Below the pieces are notes generated by a model. The model searched no databases and was not told where the DNA came from. It worked only from the letters and a program-made list of their open reading frames with translations. The position numbers and the translations under genes are program-made. From assembly GCA_916048095.2 (NCBI GenBank), contig OU696572.1, forward strand, positions 6,823,954 to 6,887,953: a stretch of DNA of 64,000 bases. Direction: 5' to 3'. The DNA is from Sacculina carcini. Its lineage: Eukaryota > Arthropoda > Thecostraca > Sacculinidae. Positions 33,472-44,336 of the stretch are shown here, one piece after another. How positions within the stretch are numbered: the first letter of the stretch is position 1; every line of letters starts with the position of its first letter.

Positions 33472-33904
33472 GTGATGACGTTCATAGTGACGAATTTTGG
33501 GAATTCATGGGGACTTTCAACCCCTCTTGGTGTCGCCACTGTAGGTGTGTCATTTTACACTTCGGCAACGAGGCGCAGTAATCTGATGACTAGAGTCTGC
33601 ATGTATATTTAGAGTTGACGTTCATCGAGTGATCAGCCGGATTGTGGATCGAGCTGCGACTTATTCCTTCTAGCGAGCGGACACGTTTTACCACATTCCA
33701 CACACAACGTGACCTTACCATATTATCATTGAATTCCCTCATTCACTTTGAACGTGCCAATACAAACGGCATTTGATCAATATGTGTTCAATACTTTCCA
33801 AAAATGTAAATATATAAGAAAAAGAAAGCCTCCTACCTTCTCAGAATGACACATGCACCTAGAATGGAGCGATTTTATATGTATTGCAGACCATTTCAAT
33901 ACCA

Positions 33905-34172
33905 AGCTCTCACCAATTTAGCCACGCCAATACCCATATATGGTTGATTTGGAGTACCGTACCGTCACCGTGCGACGCTCTTGGTGTCCGGACTAGGCAA
34001 GTTTTTAGGATCAACATGTGGAATGCGTGACCTGTGTAATTACAATTATTAAAAGGATATGCTAATTCCAGGCGCAAAATATGGAATAATGTCAGGACAA
34101 TATTATTCGGTAACAATGACATTTTACGTGAGGAAAAAAGTTTGTGATCACCTAAAATCCCCAACCTTAATA
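33905..34172 (-). mobile_element. Diverged inverted partial copy of the tagagttggg hAT
   Basis: Reverse-complemented, it begins taaggttggggattttaggt, then shares gttaataattgtaattacac-type and cgtcgcacgg segments with the left half of the 32622 element in the same order. Only one end is present; no duplication could be assigned. Confidence 0.65.
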
Positions 34173-34350
34173 ATGATATTCCACTAGACTAGCGGGATCG
34201 CGGTCATGATCGCCTAAAAACAAGGTTCGGAGTCACTGTTAACACCATGACCTGCTGCCGGCATATACTCTGAGCTGTCGCATGGCAAATGAAGCCCACT
34301 ACTCGATGGCGTTTGTAGATCGATCACTTGGCCGTGTTGGTATGTTACAG

Positions 34351-34524
34351 GTACCGTTGAACAACATGTTTGGCTACTCCAGCGAGCTGCGGTCGTCGAC
34401 AGAGGGCAAGGGAGAGTACAGCATGGAGTACTCGAGATACGCGCCGGCCTCATCACAACTACAGACCGAATTGATGCAGCAATTTGACGAACAACAGTTG
34501 CTCGAGAGAAGTCAGCGAAGATGA
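34351..34524 (+). CDS. GFM1: Mitochondrial elongation factor G1, terminal exon (domain V)
   Basis: 174 bases, phase 0, encoding [40 protein letters not shown] and a short C-terminus ending ERSQRR before TGA (34522-34524). MFGY---LRS-T-GKGE--MEY-RY is the invariant end of EF-G domain V. The tail after the RY motif, about 27 residues, is Gln-rich and variable, as in other mtEF-G1 proteins. Acceptor tatgttacag. No AATAAA or ATTAAA is visible between the stop and the convergent eL33 stop at 34839, so the poly(A) signal is non-canonical or lies inside eL33 sequence. Confidence 0.96.
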   Translation, partial: VPLNNMFGYSSELRSSTEGKGEYSMEYSRYAPASSQLQTELMQQFDEQQLLERSQRR

Positions 34525-34837
34525 GCGATGGGCGCGCTGCAATGTTGCAATGTAAATGCAATGTTATCGTGCCGTCTAGCAAGTGACGTCAAATACATAC
34601 GAAACGCTTTCAATTAGAATTTTTCACAAAGCGACTTCTAAGATACATACGCGCGCGCAGTTACCGATAAGCTCAGTGCATTAGGCACCCAACTCTCGTG
34701 CCAGATTTTGGTGGTTTGGTCGGTATTTGTTTATCAATACCTCTCGACTCGTATTCATCGGGTAAATTGAGAACTGAAAATTTAGTACATAGCCACGCAT
34801 CCTGAAACACGCCAATAGCAAACACAGAAATATAGCA

Positions 34838-34843
34838 TTTATT
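34838..34843 (-). terminator. RPL35A: AATAAA poly(A) signal overlapping the eL33 stop codon
   Basis: On the minus strand the end of the gene reads ggccaataaatgct. The TAA stop lies within AATAAA. If used, cleavage 10-30 bases on would give a 3' UTR of only about 20 bases. No second AATAAA is seen in the next 150 bases. Confidence 0.5.
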
Positions 34844-35027
34844 GGCCACGAGATGGGTACATCATAATGCGTACTGTCAGTCCCATAGCGTGCGGAGGCA
34901 AATTGTGTTTGAATTGCGCGCGCACCGAGCCGCTGTTGCCGTGTGTGCGAGTGACGCGGCCCCAGATGGCACGCAGGCGATTCTTACGCTGTCCGCCCGT
35001 GTGTGGCACATTCGTCTTATTTTTGCC
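34839..35027 (-). CDS. RPL35A: Ribosomal protein eL33 (RPL35A), terminal exon
   Basis: On the minus strand, after acceptor ctgttgacag, 63 codons read [60 protein letters not shown] and GQ-stop (TAA at 34841-34839). IWG-VTR-HGNSG-VRA-F--NLP and the final R-MMYPSR are the conserved C-terminal half of eL33, a cytosolic large-subunit protein. It joins in phase 0 to the exon at 40246-40446 with no missing residues relative to the family. The intron is 5.2 kb and full of transposons. The stop lies 314 bases from the convergent GFM1 stop. Confidence 0.95.
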   Translation of the reverse strand, partial: GKNKTNVPHTGGQRKNRLRAIWGRVTRTHGNSGSVRAQFKHNLPPHAMGLTVRIMMYPSRGQ

Positions 35028-35081
35028 CTGTCAACAGCACACACAATTATACAAGTACACAATTATACAGCACACAAGTAT

Positions 35082-35146
35082 AGTTCAGGCATTATTCAAC
35101 ATGTTCAGGCATTATTCAACAAGTTCAGGCATTATTCAATTATTCA
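35082..35146. repeat. 20-bp tandem repeat, about three units
   Basis: The unit gttcaggcattattcaaca is repeated with one-base changes, ending in a degenerate ttcaaggcataattcag. It lies within 60-120 bases of the eL33 intron acceptor, on the intron side. Confidence 0.75.
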
Positions 35147-35165
35147 AGGCATAATTCAGCTATAA

Positions 35166-36240
35166 CGAGAAATGTTGTTCACCCGCAACAGTGCAAAACA
35201 GTCAGATATTGTGTACATGGTGATTGAAAAGTCATGCACACCAACAAAACAGATGGTATAGGCAGGTGTAATCAAGTTCCATCTAGCATAGCAGGCCAAC
35301 ATCACAAATAATGTGCACGAGATTTAGTGTTACAATCGCGTGGTGGCACAGGAAAGCTCGCGTGCAGTGGACGTCTTTTTCCCATAATCAGCGAGTTTAT
35401 ATTGTTCAGTAGTATTTTTGTAGTCGCTCGTATGCACGTTATACAATAAAATCGTGAACAGCAGGGTTTGTATGGTTTAAACCATGTTTTTCCACAAAAC
35501 ATGTTTTTTAAAGAAGATTTTTTGTAAGCCTTGGTTTAGCTATACAATTGTTTTCCAAAAATGGTTTTCAGTGAAACTTACAATATCACACGGAGAACCT
35601 TTTTTTAATTCGGGTTAAATGAAATAAAAAAACGTTGTGCAGAGGCACCACCACCAACACGGAGAACCGTATCAATATAAAACACATATCATTAACACGG
35701 AAAATATATGTATGTGTGTCTTGGTTAGATAATAAGGAATATATCTCTAATATATATCACACTCGCACTTTTGTATTTTGCTAGATATTGAATTAACATA
35801 AACATGTGGATAACACATGAGAGTAGCCGCAGGAAAATGTGGCATCAGTCGGACGACCGTGATACCCACCGACATTGCCCATTGATCCTGTGATGTGCCC
35901 GGGGGGATGACAACCATCATGCATTAGTGTTCAAAGTTGACTCAGTCGGTCAATTGCATGGGACGCTCAACCATGTTCGTCCTATTCAACACACATACCT
36001 CAATGAAAAGTATAGTATAATTTTCACATGTTTTGTGTATTTATTTTTGCTATGCTGATTTTGCTGATAATATACCCAATGAACTGAACTCAGCAGAATT
36101 ATCGGGGGGTATAATTGCATAATAATATCCCCAGTCAATTTGTCGGGGGGTACCCCTCATACCCCAAGGATGGGCCCATGTGCACCGACATGATCATGTG
36201 CAAATATTGCCGTGGTTTCATGTGCAAACACCTCTTGGTC
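35166..36240. other. eL33 intron, mostly unrecognised
   Basis: A hAT-type end cagggtttg occurs at 35463-35471 with T-rich sequence after it but no partner. Near 36100-36165, cggggggta and gtacccctcatacccc are loosely inverted. No coding feature was recognised. Confidence 0.5.
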
Positions 36241-36248
36241 TGAAGTCC

Positions 36249-36530
36249 GCCTCGTAGCCGAGTGGCTAAGGTGCGCGCTCTGTGCACGAGGTCCAGGGTT
36301 CGACTCCCTGCCGAGATGGAACGGTTGGGTCCGTTTTAGAAAAAGATAGCCCAATTTCCGCAATGCCGGTTTCATGTGCGCGCAGCCGTGCGGTTTCTGT
36401 GCTGGCGGTGACTGCGATAACCCGTTTGTGGCGGCCGGACCATCGCAGCTGCGGCACATGTTGATCTGGGTTTTCTGAGCCACTCTTCAGGTACTCTAGT
36501 GAGTACATCGGAACGATTCTAACCAGATCT
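36249..36530 (+). mobile_element. tRNA-derived SINE, copy 2
   Basis: It contains a pol III A box tagccgagtgg (36255-36265) and B box ggttcgactcc (36297-36307) at tRNA spacing, with a Ser/Leu-like arm between. The region after the tRNA part (atggaacggttgggtccgtt ...) is unrelated to tRNA and recurs at 25390-25580. It is a SINE, not a functional tRNA gene: no CCA-side acceptor stem closes. Confidence 0.75.
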
Positions 36531-36550
36531 CAAGACCAAAACATGCAACG

Positions 36551-37621
36551 TCAAGTTGTATGTTTGATGGTGGACAAAATGGTTGTGAATGTCAATAAAT
36601 AATTCGAAAAGGCAAAGCCGTAAAAACTAAAAAAGGCGGCCATCAATGACCGTCGACTGCTCCTCTCCAAGAACCTCGTCAATAGTCTGAATGGATCCAA
36701 GACAACGTTGATGAGAATGATGGACATTCCACCAGAATGTGTTGCACGGAGACGTGCACATGCGCTGCACGTGGCTTCAGGTTGTCCGAGTAGAATATGG
36801 CGATGCGTGTCGTACGTGTGACCCAAACGTAGACGACAGAGCGCCACTTCCTCGGACCACTTCCGGCGACAAGAGCACATCCAATGTCCGACTTCGCCCT
36901 TCACTGCTTATAATTTGTTAGGAAGTTATGGGAATGGGAAAGATGTGAAGTGATAAGAAGATGTGATAAGAAGTTATGGGAATGGGAAGAATGGGAAAGT
37001 TAAAATGAAATGAGTAAAAGTCTCGTTCAGCAGCTCTTTTTGCAGCTGTCAGCTCGCTCGTTGCCCAAAATACCAATATGGGCCGGAATCAAGCAGAACT
37101 TTACACGCTTGCCCTGGTAGTGGATGATGTCAAGAGATAAAAATCCTCTGTATAAGAGGATGTAAGGAGAAAGACGATAATGAAGTTAAAGCACAAAGGG
37201 AGTCGGATAAAACTCAAAACAATGAAAATGAAGATGAGCCAATAAAAACCAGGGCCAGCAGGATAGCGTAAAGTTCAGCCGTGTAAATGGAAGCGATCGG
37301 TGGCAGCGTGCTCGAGCGGCACGTACCTCCACTTACAAACGCACAACTCACACCACTGGCCGACTTAGACCCATCAGTGTACACGGCAGTATACCGTCCG
37401 TAATAATGAATTCGCTCCAGTGTGTTTGAGCGAAGCACACTGGGCACTGTACGGTGTTTCGGCAGAGCTGCTAGCGAGACGTCGACCTCGGGTGTGACCA
37501 ATTCCCAGGGTGACTCCGCCGTGTATTCTTGTCTGAGGACGTCGTTAGCACTCATCCCGCATGAATCCAGCAGTACCTTCATTTTGCTGCAAATCAGCAC
37601 AGAACACATCCTGGAACACAT
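36551..37621 (-). pseudogene. LINE RNase H and C-terminal end, broken
   Basis: RNase H: YTDGSKSASGVSCAFVSGGT with IASIYTAELYAILLALVFI (about 37380-37220). After frame breaks the C-terminus has WSEEVALCRLRLGHTYDTHR and LLGQPEATCSACARLRATH, the usual end of this LINE group. It ends near 36560. Confidence 0.65.
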
Positions 37622-37647
37622 CCATCATCAGGTCCTGGAAGGTGCTG

Positions 37648-38960
37648 CTATTTTCCCATCACATGCTGGGAATATACCACGTCATACGCGGGGTTTTCAT
37701 GGGTGCTTACCAGCTTGCAAGAATAACACATGCCCAGCTCTTGACGACGGAGCGCCAGCAGAGCCTCATCAGACTCAACAAAGAGGATGACGATTGGCGA
37801 CGTGCGAAACACGCTGGTGGCAATGCGTATCCCTGCGTGGTGTTCGACATTCAAACGGCTTTTTGCTGATTCCGAAGCCAGATCATATACGATGCTTGCG
37901 TAATCGAGACGCGACCTGACTAACGAGCGGTACAGAAGGAGAAGGGACTGTCGATCTGCTCCATACCGCATGCGGGAAACAGTCTTCAGCACATTCAGTG
38001 CCTTTAGACATGTGGTTATCAGCTGTGAAATATGGTCGGTGTATGTCAAGCGCGAGACCAACGTGACCCCTAAAAACCGAACCGTGCGTTGGAATGAGAC
38101 AGCACTGCCGTACAATTCCACTTCCATGTCAGGGCAGGCACCTCGACGGCGGCAGAAGTGTACACCGACCGTTTTGGACGTCGAGAAGCGGAAGCCGTTA
38201 CGCGTTCCCCAAGTCTCTATTTTATTCACCGCCAGCTGCAGTTGACGCTGGAGAGCAACAGTGCTGCGGGAAATACACCATACGGCGAAGTCGTCCACAA
38301 ATAGAGATCGTCCAATCGAGGGAGGCAAATGATTGTCAATGTCGTTGATCATTATGGCAAAAAGGGTCATGCAAAGACTGAGGTCCAGAGCGGACATGCT
38401 TCCCGATGGCATGGTGCAATGCGTATATGTGCCTGTGTTTAAAATACCTATGTCTAAAACAGTTAAAATATCCTCCATAATAAAACCACGGCTACAACAT
38501 GCATCACAACCCCAAAAAGGGCTGTGAGCATTAAAATCGCCTAAAACATAAAAAGGGGGGGGGGGGAATGAATTGATTAAAAACTCGACGTCATCCCTCG
38601 GGAACGGGCGACCAGGCGGCAGGTACAATGAGCACACACTCACCGCCCTACCACCGAGCCAGCACCGAACCGCAACCACCTGCAAATCTGACTGGATACG
38701 CAAGCGGCGACAGGGTAAACTGGTGCGAACAGCCAGCATAACCCCGAGCTGAGGATTATCATATCTAATAACATTAAAATCCTGAATAATAAAATACGAA
38801 GAAGTTAATAGCTTAGTCTCCTGTATTGCTAAAATCGATGGTTGTCGGGAGTGTAAAATATGCAGTAAATCGTTAAAATCGTCTAATACCTCTAATATTC
38901 CATTGTAAAATGGACATAAAAATAAATATAATAGAATAAAATACAAATAAATACTCCCGT
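37648..38960 (-). pseudogene. LINE endonuclease-RT fusion ORF
   Basis: The open frame runs from about 38960 down to 37648. The endonuclease part has SILAIQETKLLTSSYF, VCSLYLPPGRPFPRDD, YVLGDFNAHSPFWG and GSMSALDLSLC. It then passes directly, in frame, to RT LFAIMINDIDNHLPPSIGRS, the active site LFVDDFAVWCIS and the thumb region (TSKTVGVHFCRRRG, FLGVTLVSRLTYTDHI, SRLDYASIVYDLAS). About 300 residues normally between these blocks are absent, so it cannot be active, although the frame stays open. Confidence 0.7.
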
Positions 38961-39040
38961 TAAAAAGGCACATATACACTAAAATCCAAGTAGCACAGGT
39001 ACCTAATCGTATCGCTTGGCCAATCATCCTCTCTCCGCGT

Positions 39041-39118
39041 CAGGTGGGTCCGCGTCAGGTGTTTGCCGTGGAGTGTTTGCCGCGTCAGGTGTTTGCCGTG
39101 GAGTGTTTGCCGCTCCTC
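39041..39118. repeat. 30-bp tandem repeat, about 2.5 units
   Basis: gcgtcaggtgtttgccgtgg followed by agtgtttgcc is repeated head to tail immediately upstream of the Gypsy RT fragment, in the same open frame (ASGVCRGVFA repeated). Confidence 0.8.
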
Positions 39119-40080
39119 GTAGGTTGACTGCCGATAAATCGACAGTAGCCAATACAGAATTTGACAAGCTGTTAGCGGCGGGTGTAATCAGGCGCTCAAA
39201 TTCTTCCTGGAGTTCCCCACTACACATGGTAACCAAGAACTCCGGAGAATGGCGTCTGACAGGAGAGTATCGAGCGCTAAATGCCAAAACTACAGCCGAC
39301 TGTTACCCGCGACCACATATTCAAGATCTGTCTGGTCACCTAGCTGGTAAAACTGTCTTCAGCAAACTCGACTTGTTACAGGCATATTATCAGGTGTCCA
39401 TGCATGCCGCTGACATACCCAAAACTGTCATAGCGGCACCGCTCGGCCTTTTTGAATATATATTCATTCCTATGGGCTTGCGCAACGCTGGCACAACCTT
39501 TCAGAGGCTAATGAACACGATTTTGGCTCGACTTAACTGCACATTCGCATACTTAGACGAAATGCTTGTCTTTTCCAAGAATGCCGAGCAGCACGTGATA
39601 CCGAAACTTTCGGATGTTGTGCACCCATTGTCAAAGCGCATGCGACTCCAGCCCAATGCCAAATCGCTCCAACAGGTATGCGCCCTGCCACTTTCTCTTG
39701 CCAAGTGCACGACGCTGCAACTGGTGACATATTGCTCTTCTGTTGCCGCAGGCGCCGCGCTTCATCAAATTTTCGATGGCCAACCTCAACCTGTCACTTT
39801 TTAGTCCAAGAAATTGTCAGATGCAAAACGGCGGTACTCGACACACGACCGCGAACTACTTGCCGCGTATAATGCCGTCGTACACTTCAGATACTTCTTG
39901 GAGGGCCACTCAGTGACCTTACTGACCGACCACAAACCGTTGGTGTCGGCTTTTCGCAGCCCTCATGCTGCCAAGTCTGACAGACAGCAGCAACATTGGT
40001 CATTTATTTCAGAATACGTTTGTGACGTCCAGTATATTCGCGGCGCAGAAAATATTCTCACAAACTCTGCCGGGAACTAG
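39115..40080 (+). pseudogene. Gypsy RT and RNase H fragment
   Basis: Plus-strand RT: FDKLLAAGVIRRSNSSWSSP, WRLTGEYRALNAKTTADCYP, TVFSKLDLLQAYYQVSMHAA, IPMGLRNAGTTFQRLMN and active site AYLDEMLVFSKNAEQH (the YxDD Asp pair is YLDE). A deletion then joins directly to the connection region (LSKRMRLQPNAKSLQQV) and RNase H (KRRYSTHDRELLAAYNAVVH, SVTLLTDHKPLVSAFRSPHA), with a TAG near 39803. It lies antisense to eL33 in its intron. Dead. Confidence 0.75.
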
Positions 40081-40245
40081 AACTGTCATCCGCTCGCTGA
40101 ATCAGACATCGGGCCGCGCACGTCCTGTTTAGCAGTCCCTGGTACGTGTGTATATTGTATCGAAAAGCCTCAATTTATATGTTGACCGATGTACAATGAA
40201 TACAACTTAAACATACACAGATAGGAAAAAATTACGATCACTCAC

Positions 40246-40446
40246 CTTGTAGACGAACACACAACGCTTGCCCAGATAGTACGCGGCATCTTGTATGGTC
40301 TCTGCGCCCTCCACACGAAGCAACGCAAACCGTTCGTATTGGTTGCGCAGTCCGCGCCGGTAGCCGGTGAACACGGCATTCGAGTAGAGCTTGAGGTGCT
40401 TGCTCGGTCGACGCCCGACCGTCTGAGACGCGCCTGTGCTCTCCAT
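40246..40446 (-). CDS. RPL35A: Ribosomal protein eL33 (RPL35A), first coding exon
   Basis: Minus strand, 67 codons from ATG at 40446: MESTGASQTVGRRPSKHLKL, YSNAVFTGYRRGLRNQYERF, ALLRVEGAETIQDAAYYLGK, RCVFVYK, then donor gtgagt. The block A-F-GY-RGLRNQ-E--AL---EG----A-YYLGKR---VYK is the conserved N-terminal half of eL33. The N-terminus is about 19 residues longer than the human protein's start, a variable region in animals. The sequence just before the ATG (ccgtag then ttgaaATGG) could be an intron acceptor, so the 5' UTR exon and promoter may lie further right; this is inference. Confidence 0.95.
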
Positions 40447-43400
40447 TTCAACTACGGCGCGTACACACACGCACATGTAAACGAACACACATTTAGTAAC
40501 AAAACATAAATTTATTGTTTTGAACTTACTGCATATTATTCACTTTTTTATCGAAGTCACACAGCGCAAAACGATTGAAAACGACTAAAACCAGCAGCTC
40601 CTAACAAGGAGCAATTCAAGATGAAAACAGAACAACGTAAGGTCCAAAGAAAGCAAATCCATTGAAGATCTGGAGCTCGAAACACACCCATTCTATGAAT
40701 ATCATGGACAAGTTATGTTGTGGCATTGTCCTCACACTGTCGAGCATTATTCTCCTGCGGACTTGATATGGTGTGTTGTATGCATAGGCGTATGTGTGTG
40801 TGTGATTGTTCATAGTCCCAGACGCGGTCTCGGACCGCTGTCAGAGGACCAACCGAGGGACAGTCATTGATTCGCACACAACTAAAACTTCACGTGAAAA
40901 CGAATCCCGATAACTACTAGGTTGAATGAAACAACGTCAATTAAACACAGAAAGATACCAAAGTGAGAAACTCACATGGAAATGTGAATTTGGTAAATAA
41001 ATCAGAGATGATAATAAATTTTAAACAATTTAGCATATAATTCAATACACATTAATTAATACATATTAATTAAATACATTCAGATTGAGTATTTACATTC
41101 CGCGTAAAAACAGTGGAAAAATTAAACCGCCTGTCGTATGGTATTAATATGTTGCCCGTGCACCACATTAACCATTCAAGCCGCAAAAATGGCATCACTG
41201 TTGACTACAGATGGAAACTATAGCCGGTCACTGAAACACCGACCGCTTGACAATCGCATGCAATGACAGCGAAACGGCTCCTGATGTAGCACAGTACCTA
41301 AACTGGCACCAGATAGGCACTGGTACAGCTCAAACGTGTGCGAAGTCGACAATGTTTGCGGGAAATAGCAACGAAAGCTTAGAAGCACGTTTGATGATAA
41401 ACCACGGTAGAGTAATTCAATCTGGGATGAAAAACAATAATCGGTCAGTAACAACAAACAACAAAGGACCACAAAGGGAAGAACTGCAAAGTTCGTTGAT
41501 TCCTTCCGATTCGTTGGTGACACTAAGCATATATCAGCTTAAGACTATATAGCGCCCCAACTGTGCGCCCATCCAAGGTGGAAACTTCCGGTAGGCCAAA
41601 GAGTAGGTACTGATGAACGATCCCGGACCAATATTCCACTAGCGAGCCTCTCACAAACTATTCAGTTATCAGAGAGCATTCGATGCGAACCTCCCACTGG
41701 CAATGTAGTAAAACAAAAACGACTAAATTTGTTGACAAGAGTTCACTGAGTCAAGCGATATGTAAAATAAATACAAATTCATGCATTCACAACGACTACC
41801 TCATAATAAATTTACGAGCAAACCAAAAACCGCGTTCAGTGAGCAAATCAGACAAACCTGAGGCGGACAAATTTGCGGATAAACTATCATTTAGAGCTAT
41901 TCTGTGGAAATTCGGTTGACTGGGTGTCCTCGTCGAAACATCTTTTGGAAGGACCTATCTATGTTGTTTACCCCGAAAACTCTTGAAGCCCGCTCGAAAA
42001 ACAAGTTGAACATATTTCTTCAAATATATTAGTGTCAATAATGAAATTAAAATGAGTTAATGTCTACTCTAGCATCGTACAACCCTCTCCGCCACATCCT
42101 AGTGCTAGTGTTTATTGGTATGACCAGCCAGCCATCATCACTCCTCGTCTAGTCTTCATTCTACCAGTATCTGAGAAAAAGGCAGCGTATATACTAGTCA
42201 AAGCGAGAAAGGACATTGCCCCAGGCACTTTGTGGATCGCCCATTCCTTAGCATGTATAGTGTCACGGGCTTAGAAAACAATGTATAGATGCAGTTACTA
42301 GCATATCGAGGTCAACAAATTGCATGCACATGGGGTTCAACGTCTAGCTAAAAACGAGGAAAACGTTGCCTTCTACCACAGTCAGCATCTGGGTGACACA
42401 CCGGTGATCATGCATCCTGTCTATTCAAGACGCACCCACGCCTCGCACCCAAGGCCCAAAAGGCACTCACATAGCATACTTCGAACGTGAGAATACAGAT
42501 GCAATATCAATCACAGGTACTATCACCAAAAGGTGTGCGAGCTGCTACTCGTGTTAGCAGATGTGGATAATGAATGAAATAATAGAATAATAAGAATAAG
42601 TAAGGTCAGTGAATACAGACAACCAAGGAAGCAATATACATTTTAGATGGGAAAAGTTAACGACAAATACAAAATAAAAATCAAACAATGATTTTGTTCG
42701 GAATGAAACTCCGTTATTATAAATATTGCAGTGTAGCCCTTTTCCGACATCATACACCGGATAAAAGATACTATTTTTAAATCCGGATTAGAGCCTAGGC
42801 TAAAGCATACGAACGAATGCAAAAGAATGTGTTCAATGTTCATCTAAATTTTGCAGATTTATTATATATAAACCGGTTATTTTAGTACCAACGAAAGGCG
42901 CAGTCATGTGGTTACAGGTTGAAAAATAAAAAAGCATAAGGTATCGTTGTGTACTCCCGCTTCTGATCTGATCCTGCTTTGATTACCTACACTTTGAGTA
43001 TACGACATATCCAGTTAGAAACCTATAAGTGACGTGATTTCATAGGTAGTAAACAAAATATACCGGCACTGGTATCAGAGAACCCAGGGTATGACATTAT
43101 TTCTACTCTACAGACATCTGTCGTATATCCGGGTAAGCTGTTATCATAGATTTGAACAAAATAATTAGAAAAGAACATGTCACAAACACTCAAGTGGGGA
43201 AAACGACAAAGTATGAAACCGGAAACAGTACCAACAGTAGACTAGCCCAATCAACGTACAATGGGTGTTGAACAGTTTTGCACAAAAAATCGCCAATTGA
43301 GAAATGATTTTCTATTTAGTAACAAAGGACAAATTTTGGTTATACTAACTGACCCAAGAGAGGTGACAAAAAACCGTCAAGAATGATTATCACAAACTGA

Positions 43401-44336
43401 CGTCGTACAACTTACACCCACACACAAACCAAAATCGAAAACACGGCGACTACACCGGAAACACGCATTTAAACGTCGCACTACGCCAGGAATAACACAT
43501 TTTACGAATTATAGATTATATCACTTTCAGCAGCGTCGATCACCATATGCACTAATTTTTTTATATATGCGTCATGAAAGCGGGATTTTCTATTCAATAT
43601 CGTAAAATACCTCACAATATATAAATATGTTCTGAGTGCTAGCCAAAGTGGCGCATTGACCATGAGTAGGGCGGCAGTCATTTCCATCTCAGAGCACACC
43701 TAGAAGTTCAAACGTAACTTAAAAAGTCGCCTAAAATTGATTTAAAAGAACAAAATTGTTTGCCAATTGACATATTGTAGGCTGAAAACTAATTTTATTA
43801 ATAAAATACGTTCAATAAATTTATACATGAAACATGTTCAAATACAAACACCTACGCAATATACGAAGCGTTAGTAACGTTGAAAGTTTGGTTCAGTGTA
43901 TTTGTTATAGCGCCTGTCATACACTGGAGCGCAGCAGCTGAACAGTATGAACAAGCGGACAAAGCTAAAACAGTTATTACGGAAACAATAAAAAAGAACA
44001 CATGAATAAATAAATATAACACGATTCAAGTAACGCAATGAACACATTTACACAATGAGAAGAACACACTGAAGGGTGATTGAAAAACACCATAACAGAG
44101 TACAATAAACATAATTATAATAATTAGACTACAACATAGGCATACACAAGCATACATGCATTCGCGCCCACACACATATCAGAGAGGCAAAAGGAGTCAA
44201 GGAATGAGTCACGGTGTGACAGATAAAACGGGGACATAGATGAAATGGGGACATCGACGCATTTGATACAAAATATGACGCATTTGAAGGAATTCGAAGG
44301 ATTTCCCTTCGTACCATGTGCACTGGATGTTATAAC
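40447..44336. other. 3.9-kb stretch without recognised genes
   Basis: Upstream of eL33 on its strand. AT-rich with scattered short open frames (for example 41218-41523 minus and 41683-41919 plus) that have no recognisable domain or splice context. The eL33 promoter and any 5' UTR exon should lie here, but no clear pyrimidine-tract start site could be assigned. No transposon ends were identified. Confidence 0.5.

Larger units (their letters stand above)
32517..33541. mobile_element. Outer hAT-like MITE, split by a second hAT
   Basis: The left end cagtggcgataccaa and the right end ttggtgtcgccactg are inverted (one mismatch in 15). Flanks tagtagtg (32509-32516) and taggtgtg (33542-33549) agree at 6 of 8 bases, an eroded 8-bp duplication. 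Without the inner element (32622-33471 and one duplication) it is a MITE of about 170 bp. CAGTGGCG is a common hAT terminus. Confidence 0.65.
36551..39027 (-). mobile_element. LINE of the I-like group (endonuclease, RT, RNase H), internally deleted
   Basis: Minus-strand order: AP-endonuclease (38900-38420), RT C-terminal half (38420-37700), RNase H (37410-37260), C-terminal zinc region (36900-36760). An RNase H after the RT is found in the I group of LINEs. The first half of the RT is missing. It lies in the same orientation as eL33, inside its intron, so a transcript of the gene would carry it in sense. Confidence 0.75.

Noticed and set aside
34842-35165. Plus-strand ORFs across 34842-35165 (107 and 95 codons)
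   Set aside because: They are antisense shadows of the eL33 terminal exon read on the minus strand.
36249-36325. A functional Ser/Leu tRNA gene
   Set aside because: A and B boxes are good, but the acceptor stem does not close and the sequence continues as a repeat shared with 25371-25590, so it is a SINE.
40207-40488. A single-exon 93-codon eL33-like gene
   Set aside because: The conserved part stops at a gtgagt donor at 40245 and the rest of the protein is in the exon at 35027-34839; the last residues of the open frame are intronic.
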